Shown: piece after piece, positions 55,242 through 64,000 of the stretch
Layout of the letters: the number at the start of each line of letters is the position of its first letter
How positions within the stretch are numbered: the stretch's first letter is position 1
Assembly (NCBI GenBank): GCA_039545295.1
Contig: BCIK01000001.1
Span: 744,001 to 808,000 of the forward strand
Origin: Udeniomyces pyricola
Taxonomy: Eukaryota; Basidiomycota; Tremellomycetes; Cystofilobasidiales; Mrakiaceae
DNA length: 64,000 nt
Direction of reading: 5' to 3'
Translations under genes and position numbers: made by a program
Notes under the pieces: model-generated
What the model was told of the DNA's origin: nothing
The model's database searches: none
What the model saw: only the letters and a program-made list of their open reading frames with translations

Positions 55242-57249
55242 TTAAAGCACGAGTTCGATCCAATCCCCTTTCCTTCCCTTCCATCCAAGCTCCAACACCT
55301 TCCTCGTCTCTTCTTTCTCTTCCTCCTCTCCTCCTTTCAACCCCAAGACTCTCAGCGAACCCCATGTCGCACGCTCCCGTGCCTTCCACGGAAGTGACGC
55401 AAGAAGGCTCGGACGCGTCGCCAAGGGTGGGATCGTATACGACAGATCGAGGTGCGTGAGGAGGGGCGTCCGAACGGAGAGTTTCGAAAGGGTGTTAAGG
55501 GCTTGAGACTCAAGCGTCAAAGACCAACCGTATACGCTCGGGTGGTGACGGGGTTGGGAGGAAGGAGGGGGTTTACGAAGAGGAAAGAGAGTGATTGAGG
55601 AGAGGTCGAGATGACGAAGGTGTTCTGGGATGAGATGGGTCGAGAGAAAGTTGGACAAGGGGAAATTGGGGATACAGGAGAGGGACAGGGAGATGATGGG
55701 AGGAGGCAACGTGGTTTGAACGATCGATGAGGCTGATGTTGATGATGGAGGATGAGAAGTCGTAGTATTGGATGAATGGATGGGAATGGGATGCAGGAGA
55801 AGCTTGAGAGTCGAGAGTGGAAGTCGACTCCTAGTTAGGTCAAGTGCCGTCCAACCCAAATCGCCTGCTTTCGAAGAAATCCCCGATACGTGAGAGGAAG
55901 ACGATGACCGATCCCAATCATCATCATCTTCTTCTTCTTCTCCATCGTCATCATCATTAGCATCACCATCACCATTGATTAGGCATGGGATTCGATAACT
56001 AGGCTCTTCTGATGGCTCTCCTTCCAGTCCCTCATCTCCTTCTTCTACTTCTTCCCAGCGCCTGAAATCCCACATCAAGCACTCGACCCCGATGGCTCTG
56101 AGCCCCATTCCCAGTCCTGCTCCTCCATCCGCGAGACCTCTCCCAATTAACCACACCAAGACCTGCCGAAGATGCCTCGGCAGACGACCGAGCGCATCGA
56201 GACTTGCTTGATGCTTTTGCACCTGCTTCTGTCGCTGCTGCTGCGCTTTGTGGTCCGAGGAACCCGAACGGGACGACGGTGCCGAAAGAAGCGGAACGGC
56301 TGAGAGTTTCCTTGATAGGAGTGTCAGACATATGTGCACCAATCGAGGAGGAGCGATGAAATCCGACATCGAATGCGTTGGTTCGACGAGCGAAGGGTAA
56401 GCGTAAAGTGACGAAGTTGAGTGGAGGTAATCTCGTAAGACGAGGGATGCCACGAGTTCGTTGGGCAGCCTCATCCGATCGCGAGCAGCGAGAGTTAAAT
56501 TGTACATTGTCGGTTGTGTTTGGTTTTGGAGTGTGGTCAGAGATGGGGATGATATCGAGGTGGTAGAAGTCGAACCAGGTGGAGGAGTGTTGGGTGCTAT
56601 CCAGCTGCGAGGAGCGGGGGGACCAGCTGGGGCTCTCGCTGCACGCGGCACAATAGGCGGAAAGGTGCCTGTTCCATTGTATGTTGAAGAAGGCGGGTTG
56701 TAGGCTATCATCCTACGAGAAACTGGTCCTGCGTTGGCGCCTCCTCCTGCTGCTGTTGCCGTTGCCGAAAAATCAGGGTGAGGTGGCACGAACGGTCCTG
56801 GGTCGTTGAGACCCCGGAGAACTCGGGACTGCTCCTGCCGACGCTGCTCTCGCCTGACAAACGACCAGAAGTTGAGACAAGATGATGAAGGGTAAGATGA
56901 TCATCCGTCAATCATCCGGTCAATCATGGGCGGGCAGATCAAACCCCAATATGGACAGTATGGGAGTCTGAGCGAACAGGTGGGGGGGAAATCACCTTGA
57001 CGCGGCGAGTCTCTCGGCGACTGTGCGCTCGATGATAGGTGCCGAAGAACTGGGCTTGGAGAGAGTCCTCGACGCTAGACTTTTGTAGATGGCCTTTGAG
57101 GCTGCTCGGGGATCGAGGTCATCTAGACCGTCGTCGCCATCGTCGTCGTACCTCATAGACGAGGGATGGTACAGAAAAGGGGATTGGCGTCGATGCAATC
57201 GAGTAGGTGAACGTCTAAGATGATCGAGAGGAGAAGGGGATTGATGCAT
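55242..57249 (-). CDS. Leucine-rich-repeat-like protein with long disordered N-terminus
   Basis: Two exons are inferred. Exon 1 (57249 to about 56995) starts MHQSPSPLDHLRRSPTRLHR and contains DDLDPRAASKAIYKSLASRT and IIERTVAERLAAS. A GTGATT donor joins in phase to exon 2 (about 56855-55242), which begins REQRRQEQSRVLRGLNDPGP. Exon 2 has a Pro/Ser/Thr-rich stretch, MRLPNELVASLVLRDYLHST (F-box-like in look only), RLPRHLRQVLVWLIGRGLAD, an acidic Asp/Glu run, then leucine-rich segments LGWTALDLTRSRLPLSTLKL, HLRHLDLSSITLFPLRK, LLTHLDLSYTIPPLA and GSLRVLGLKGGEEEE. It ends GRKGDWIELVL. The start may be the ATG at 57249 or an internal one (MRYDDDGDDG) at 57156. I do not recognise the family; LRR spacing is loose. 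Confidence 0.65.
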
Positions 57250-57486
57250 GCATGCGTCAGAGCTGCATGATCATCGATCGCTGGCTGCTTAGAAATTCTC
57301 ATTTGATTTATATACAAGTGTTACTATCAATGTCTTCATTCTTGCTTCACTGTTCGTCTCCTACGCCCGCTTTGTGTCATTCTTCGCCTTGACAAACCAG
57401 GACGTGATCCCAGAGAACAAATCGTACAAGGAGCCATACTGTGCCATGCATATAGAAGAGATCGGAGTGCATTTCTTCAAACCCTT

Positions 57487-59140
57487 TTACTCTTCCACAG
57501 GCGTCGACGCTGGACGCGGCTTCCTGGAGCGACCCTTGCTCGCCTCGTCCGCTCCACCCTCTTCCTTCTCCGCCACCGGTTTGCGCAGACCCTTCATCTT
57601 TCGAACCCTGTTGACAGAGAAACAAGAAGAGAGAGGTACGTGGTTGAAAGAGGGGGTGTATGGGATCAGTCGCAAGTTCCAATCACCGATCAAAGCCCAG
57701 GACGAAAAAACGAGTTGACGCCAACAACCCATCAGAAGCAAAAATAACGATAGAAAAACGTACTGCAGCTTGCCGAACTCCTGCTTGCCCAAGTGGATTC
57801 GTCCAACCTTGTCTCCCATGTCGTCCGTCTCGATGTTCTTCCTCTTCTTGCCAAGACCCTTCTCGACGTCTCGCTTCTCGACCTTGGGTCGCCTCAAGCT
57901 CGCCTTGAGCATGTCCGGGTCGGCCTCTTGACGCCTTCGGACCTTGAAGTCGAAATTCGGGCCCATGGGGGTAAGCTCCATCCGGGGAATTCGCGTGCCG
58001 GAAGAGAGGAGTCGGATTGTCGAGGTTCGGAAGTGGATCGTCGGCAGCTGGGACGCCTCTGAGGCGGGCAGGCCGGACGCAGCCGAAGCAGTCTCCTCTT
58101 CGGTCGGGAGAGGACCAGCAGTGATGGAGATGACGTGCTCGAGACCGGCAAGATGGACGTGCTCAAGCGAGTGACCGTTGAAGAAATCCAGGAGCATCGA
58201 TTTCAGTTGGATAAGGGCCGGGTGAGAATCAAAGAGGGGCGAAGCAAAGTGCATGAGCGGTCGGTGGCCAGGGGTTGATTTGGGGGTCTGATTTACGATG
58301 TCAAGCAATGGGATGAGCATAATGAATCAGCATCGGATGGAACGAGCGATAAACATGGAAGTTGACGCGTCCCGTTGAGGGTCTCTCCTGGGCAAAGCGA
58401 CCTCTCATGCAGATCAGATCGCTCGCGTCTGCAAAGGGTCAGATTCTGAGTTTGGCGGACATGAGAACAGAACAGGCGTAGCTAGCTCACCTTGAGCTCA
58501 GCCATGCTTTGGGCCATCTCAATTCCGAGCTCAATCATGTCGAGAACCTTGCCGTCAAACATCCTGACAAAGACGAGATCATGGGGTCGCTTCTTGGAGT
58601 GAAGACCGACGAGGAAGAGCGAGGCGTCGTTCTTGGATCCCCAAAACTCGAGCGACTCGACCGACTCGAAAGGGTGAACGTCGTTCTTCTTGGAGAAGTT
58701 GATTGACTCGGGTCGCTTGAGCATAGCCTGAAAAATGCATACAGCAGATTTTGAGTCAATAAATATGTGGGCTGGTAGCTCCACATCAAGGTCAAGGGGC
58801 AAGTCATGGGTAGCGGGAAAGGAAGGAAAGCAAGAGAAAGCGGGTCTTTGGACGCCACGACGCGGTACGCGGTCGCGAGCTAGCTGGTTGGTTGGACAGA
58901 ACGGCAAACTTACAAGCTCCTTGAGGGCGACCGAGACACGCTCACTGATCTGGTTGCCTCGAACAAAGACGGCCGTCTTGGGGTTCTCGATGACCTTGGC
59001 TTCGCGCTCGTCGAGGGCTCGCTTGACGCGAGCGGACTTGGGTTTACTGCAATGTCGTTGGAAGAGTTGTAGGTGAGCGATGGGTTGGTTTAAAAGGATT
59101 GATAGTTGATAGATATGGGAACGTACACTGTGCGAATCAT
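57487..59140 (-). CDS. RPF2: Ribosome production factor 2 (Brix domain)
   Basis: Rpf2 with Rrs1 loads the 5S RNP (5S rRNA, uL5, uL18) into pre-60S particles. The coding part of exon 1 is only 14 nt (ATG at 59140, MIRT plus two bases) and joins to KPKSARVKRALDEREAKVIE, giving MIRTVKPKSAR, near identical to the yeast start MIRTVKPKNAR. Then NPKTAVFVRGNQISERV, MLKRPESINFSKKNDVHPFE, LEFWGSKNDASLFLVGLHSK, DLVFVRMFDGKVLDMIELGI, a long exon with HFASPLFDSHPALIQLKSML, LDFFNGHSLEHVHLAGLEHV, RIPRMELTPMGPNFDFKVRR and DDMGDKVGRIHLGKQEFGKL. The last exon is VRKMKGLRKPVAEKEEGG with a basic tail ending TPVEE at 57487. All Brix features are present; length about 340. Divergent from SEC5 with 458 bp between start codons. 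Confidence 0.94.
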
Positions 59141-59598
59141 GGTGGGCGTCTGGACAGATAGGTAAGGGAGGAGAGGCAGGAAGGGAGACGACGGCAAGGG
59201 ACAAGTCGGAAGTGTAGGTGCAAGGCGAAATGGGAATTGAGAGCGTCAGTGGATTCTCCAACGAAATCCTCCTGCAGACGGCGAGGGCCGAGAGTGCAGC
59301 GCTGCAGCAGCCCACGTCGGGTCAATGGCCAACTTACAACGCCTCGCCCATGAAGCCTCCTAGATAGATTGACCTCATCACCTTTGTTGCATCTCCAGGT
59401 CGGGGCCATCCTCCCTTGTCATCACTCATCCTTCGTCGTTGTCATCACCACCAGCAGTAGCATCATCGACATCGACATCATCATCCCCATCCCCATCCCC
59501 CTCCCCATCCTCATTCATCACTCGCACATTCACTTCTGGCTCACTTCTCACATCGCATATATCCTCACCCACACACGTCGACCCCACTCCTCGCAGCA
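59141..59598. promoter_or_regulatory. Divergent promoter region RPF2/SEC5
   Basis: The 458 bp between the two start codons. Contains an ATC/CATC-rich pyrimidine stretch (about 59434-59520) just upstream of SEC5. No unambiguous motif such as a ribosome-biogenesis PAC or RRPE box was noticed. Confidence 0.4.
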
Positions 59599-62500
59599 AT
59601 GTCCATCGATCGAGCCGCGCTACTCCGCAAGTACCGCATCTCGTCCCTGGCGCCAACCCAGTGGGAGGAGGTCGATCACGACCTCGACTTGCTTGGAGAC
59701 TCGGATGGCCCCTCAGGAGATGCCACAGGCACCAAGGACGGTGCTGATCCACTAGGTCTCAAGCAAGGAATCGAGTCAGTTGCTGTCATCATCATCCCAT
59801 TTCCCCGTCCCGCCCGAACTTGACGCGTCTCGAATCGGAGATACCGACTGATGCATCATTTATCAATCCATATCAGCTCCAAGGGTCTTGACCTTCAATC
59901 ACGTGAGAATATTAACTAGGCACACTATTCACCAAATGTATTGTCATGCTGTAGTTGTCTGATTATGCCCATCCGGATCTTCCCCCCCCCCCCTTCCCAT
60001 TCTCGCATTTACCTGATCCCCTCACGACTCTTCATCCATCCTTCAAAACTACGTACACTATGGCAACATCCAACAAATCTCAATGTCTCGCACACAACCA
60101 TCAGGAGCTTCCATTCTCATCTCCTCGAAAGCGTTTGATCCCAAGCAGTTCCTCTCAACGGCCCATCCTGACGCGACTTACCAGGATCTTGCCGAGGGCG
60201 TCAATCACCTCAAAGCAAGCATCGAACAACGCTCCGAGGCTCTCAGAGTCCTCGTCGAGGAGAACTTTGACCGATTTGTTGCTGTCAAAGCTAGCACTGA
60301 CGGTGAGACGTTTCCTTGGAGATGAGGGATTTGAATCACGTGTTGTTTGGTTTCGCTGAGCCATTCAAGTGTTGGACTGTACATACGGGCAGGCGTATAC
60401 CGGGATATGGCGTCGAGCATTTTGACAACTGAGAGCGAGCATGCGACGAAAGATCTTAAATTGGGCCTCAAAAGTGAGTTGCCAGTTTAGCGTAAAATTG
60501 AATGTATGTGGTTCATCTCGTTAACAAAGAGGAATGTGCTTGCGCAGAGGCCTCCAATCGCGCGGATCAGGTCTTTCTTCCGGTTCTCGAGAACAGTCTT
60601 AAAGCTCAGAAATTGCAGTCCACACTGTCTGTCTTTGAAAAGTCCAAGTTCTTCTTCAACCTTCCAGGGTCTATCTTGGAGTACATCCGCAACGTACGTT
60701 TGTCGAGTCGTCCTTTGTGAAGGATTCTGTAGTCGGCTGTTCGTTAAACAAGAGTTCATGCAATTTAAATCACCATTTTCCTTTCAACTCTTTGTTTTGG
60801 AAACTGTGTAGAACCGTTACGATCTTGCTCTTCGAGACTATCAAAAGGGCAAGTTCTTGCTCGAGACAAGGCCAGGCCAACTCCTTTCGGTCATGCCATC
60901 GCAATCTTCACCTTCGCAGAAGGAGCAGCAACGTCGGATTATCGACAAAGTATGGGGGATGGTCGAAAAGATTGTTGGTGAAATGAGGACCAACTTGATG
61001 AATCTCTTGCGAGAGAGTGGGCGAACGGCTGATGAGCAGGAAAAGACCATCGAGTGAGTTTGGATTGTCTAGAGCTAATCACGCCTTGGGCTGGATTGAA
61101 CTGATGTTTGTTGGGTTGAACGCCTTCCCACAGGATCTTGCTCGAGCTTGACTCATCCGAAGAGCCGATATGGACCTACTTCGATAGCCAGCACAAATTC
61201 ATCCTCTCACAGATGCGACGAACACATGGCGCTTACGTCGCACGTATAGCTGGTCGGTAGTCATTGCTCCGCTGTATTTTGCCATCCCTTCAACCCATGT
61301 TCTAAGCTGAAATGGAAACTTGCTCCGATCTCTTAGCTATTCGTTCATCCTCAATACCAGCCGATTCAACCGAAGAACAGAGGCGAGCATTTGAGAGACG
61401 ATTGGCGCTCAATCTACAACGTTCAGTTGTCGCGCTTTCGTTCAAAGACAATGAGCGTGCACTAGGTTCGTTAGATAGCCCTCTAGTCAGCATGTTCTCG
61501 CCTTATGTTCTTTATTCTGTCTGGATTGCTGTCCACCTTCTCTATTCACTCATTCTTTCTTGTGCATTCGCTATCTATCTGCAGAGTCGGGTCTAGGCCA
61601 AGAGGAATGGAAAGCCATGCTTGAGATGGTCCACAACACGACCGAGGTCTTGCTTCAGAGACTTCCGAGCTTTTGGCGCATCGCCAAGCACTTCATGGAT
61701 GGCAAATACAAGAAGGTCTGTCGCCGTTCGTAATGACAGCATTCAGGAGCATGATCTGGAACTCAACTCTTGGCCTCTCCTTCGTCTTCTTCTTCCACTT
61801 ATCATCGGTTCTCTCTCTTCAGTCAATCAAAACCGCTCCAAGCTCGATGGGCTCCCCATCTTCTCGTCGGTCTCCCACGCAAACCCGCCAGATGACCCTC
61901 GAGATCACTCACCTCTACGTTTCCCTTCTCTCCGAGTTCTTTACCCTTTCGGATTCGCGTATCTCACAACTACATGCAGCCTCTTCGTCCCAGAACCAAT
62001 CTCAAAACGCCGCGACGCTATCGCCGACGATGCCCCCATGGGTTCCGAGGGGGACCAACAGCTTAACCACCGGTGTTTGGGTAGGGAGGATGCTGAGTGA
62101 GATTGCAGAGTGCGTCGGGGAGGTGAACGCATTGGACATTGGTGATGGAGATGGTTCAAGAGGAAGTACCTCGGGATCAATGTCCGGGGATCAGCAAGGG
62201 CTGACTGGCTTGAAGAATTTGATGGAGAGTGCGAGATGGCGGTTCGAAGAAGCTGTGTGCGAGACCTGGGCGGCAGGTCAGACATATCTCTCTTGCGTAC
62301 TCGTGGATCCTCCTTTGACCGAAGATTAGATTTGCTGATTAAGAAGCCCGCCTTTTCCCTTTTTCCTTCTGTGTCGTGCCACAGATGCTAAGCTGTTCTT
62401 TCACCTCGAGGATTGGCTTCCAAATCCAGAGGCATCCAATACCACCATGTACCTCTCTAGATTGGCCGACTTTCAAAAGTACAACGCAACCGTCGCCTAT

Positions 62501-63275
62501 CTGACTGCTGGTGGGACTGAGGGATCGAGTGCTTCGAGAGCAAGGACAGTGAGTACATCATATTCTGGTCATATTATCCTTTTCTACGGCCAATTTAGAG
62601 ACCTCGTCAAGAGAAAAACGACCGACATTGCTCCAACGTTCGATTCGACTGCATTCATTTCAGCCCGAGGTCTCCTCACAATTTGTGACCAAGATCAAAA
62701 ACTCCTTCTTCGACGCCTTGTACTTCCTTCTAGACGGCCTCGTCCATCTTGCCTTTGCCGAGCCGTCCTCGCTCGCCGAGCCCGACGGAGTCTATATGCC
62801 TCAGGCATCGGTCATGCTGTCATTGTCGCCTTTGCCAGACGTCTCTAGTATCGTGAGTGGCAAAATCTCACTTGGAGCTTCTGTCCATTTATGCATCGTC
62901 TGCCTCAATGAGTGCGTCAACGACAGCTCGGAACTGACCACTTTGTATGTCCTTCTTCACTTTACTTTGCTGCATGCAACTGAATAGGATACTCGAACTC
63001 TTCTTACTATCAGCAATCTAGCCCAACTGAGGGAAGTCCTCGTCCCACGCATCATCAAGCAGTTCGAAACCTCGTACGGCGTCGCAACGGAAGCCGATCG
63101 ACAAACTCTCAATCAGGTCATCTCTCAGCTCGATGAGATTCTCTTCAATGACTTTATCCGTCGCAAGGTGATTGTCATCAAAGAAATCATGAAGCGAGGG
63201 ATCTTGGACCCTGAAGTCGATTGGTATCGGATCTCGAAACCGACTGGTGGGTCGCTTGTCAACTGTTTTTTTCTT

Positions 63276-63319
<44 letters not shown>

Positions 63320-64000
63320 CTCTTTTTGTTCCTCGTTCGTTGAGAGCCCCTTCGGAGTCATTCACCTATCGTGCTGGACTCAAGCTGATTTTTGCATCCC
63401 ACACACACATGATGAACCCTCCCGATCCCTCTTCATACCAGAAATCAAATCTTACGTGTATGAAACCCTGCTCTCCATCGTCCACGTCCACGCTCAAGTC
63501 AGTGTAATTGCTCGACCACTCCTCAACCGAACGCTCTCGACGCTCGCTGAGGAAATTGCCCAAGTCGCCCTCGAGAGTGTGAGGCAAATCAAGCGGTTTG
63601 GGATGGGCGGAATGTTGAGCGTAAGTGTCTTTATTTCCTTTCTTTTTTTCCTTCCCTCAAGAACCTGTTTCTCGCTTAAGCTCCCATGCTTTTGCTGCTT
63701 TGCCTTTACTTCGTTCTTTTCTTGTTATTCCATGCTTGAGGAGTTATTCTCTTGTGGTCCTCGGGGTTGTCTCTGACTATTGTTACGTTATCATTCGAAC
63801 CCCCAATTAATCCTCCTCTCCCTGATTCTTTCTCTCTCTCTCCCTTTCCCTCTGTCGTTGTCGTTGGTTCTGCTGCTTCAGGCGACGATGGAAATCGAAT
63901 TCGTTCATCAAACTTTGACGGCCCACCTCTCCCCTCTTGCCTCGTCCACGCTTGACGAAGTCTACGCGACCATTTCGCAACTCTACGTTCGGCCTTCTCC
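59599..64000 (+). CDS. SEC5: Exocyst subunit Sec5 (C-terminus cut by window edge)
   Basis: Sec5 belongs to the eight-subunit exocyst that tethers secretory vesicles to the plasma membrane. Start [20 protein letters not shown], then [20 protein letters not shown] 208-nt intron with 12 C is skipped and the frame continues [60 protein letters not shown], the classic Sec5 N-terminal block. Further exons: [203 protein letters not shown] and [20 protein letters not shown]. Near the window end it reads [20 protein letters not shown], open at 64000. At least 12 exons. One late intron carries a 43-T run. Confidence 0.9.
63277..63319. repeat. 43-bp T homopolymer in SEC5 intron
   Basis: Uninterrupted T run on the + strand inside the intron after the YRISKPT exon. 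It is longer than a normal polypyrimidine tract; the true length is hard to sequence. Confidence 0.9.

Noticed and set aside
59941..60130. Frame [15 protein letters not shown] as an exon of SEC5
   Set aside because: Its phase does not fit the exon before or after. Skipping it joins LDLQSR to [13 protein letters not shown] in phase, so it is intronic.

Overview
The window is nuclear DNA of a fungus, almost certainly a basidiomycete. All genes are protein-coding and nearly all are cut by many short GT-AG introns, including exons of only 10-23 nt. The gene set is ordinary eukaryotic housekeeping with fungal orthologues. Intergenic spaces are short and full of microsatellites and long G/C homopolymers. 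I cannot name the species; a yeast-like or dimorphic basidiomycete, perhaps Pucciniomycotina, is a guess. Exon joins were worked out by hand from reading frame, splice signals and protein families. Outer gene boundaries are firmer than every internal junction.

Layout. 1-1728 (-) UPF3, truncated by the window edge, divergent from SIP5 (2211-4449 +). A 2.1-kb pyrimidine-then-purine spacer follows, then RPF1 (6553-9069 -), divergent from MRP10/mS37 (9375-10126 +). APC5 (10391-14648 -) is divergent from an unrecognised gene (15448-17418 +) whose promoter holds four MluI-type boxes. Dynactin p24 (17833-19361 +) and dynactin p62 (19704-22505 -) converge. Next come a SUT-type sugar transporter (22954-26878 +), the importin KAP120 (27576-32796 -), an allantoate-permease-type MFS carrier (33654-36377 -) and ADE1 (37456-38872 -). 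A 98-residue coiled-coil protein (39719-40015 -) has a phased 11-bp promoter repeat. Then follow an F-box/LRR protein (40915-42875 +), the sulfite reductase beta subunit MET5 (43382-48699 -), an ankyrin/F-box-like protein (50016-51274 +), a divergent 6-phosphogluconate-dehydrogenase paralogue (51850-54867 +), an LRR-like protein (55242-57249 -), RPF2 (57487-59140 -) and the exocyst subunit SEC5 (59599-64000 +, truncated).

Themes. RPF1 and RPF2 are both Brix-domain factors of the large ribosomal subunit. The two dynactin subunits are neighbours. APC5 and the gene opposite it share a promoter region with cell-cycle-type boxes. I found no mobile element, CRISPR array, rRNA or convincing tRNA, and no obviously new multi-gene system. 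The best leads are the 6PGDH paralogue, which has lost most of its phosphate-binding residues, the MluI-box gene, and the small gene behind the 11-bp repeat.
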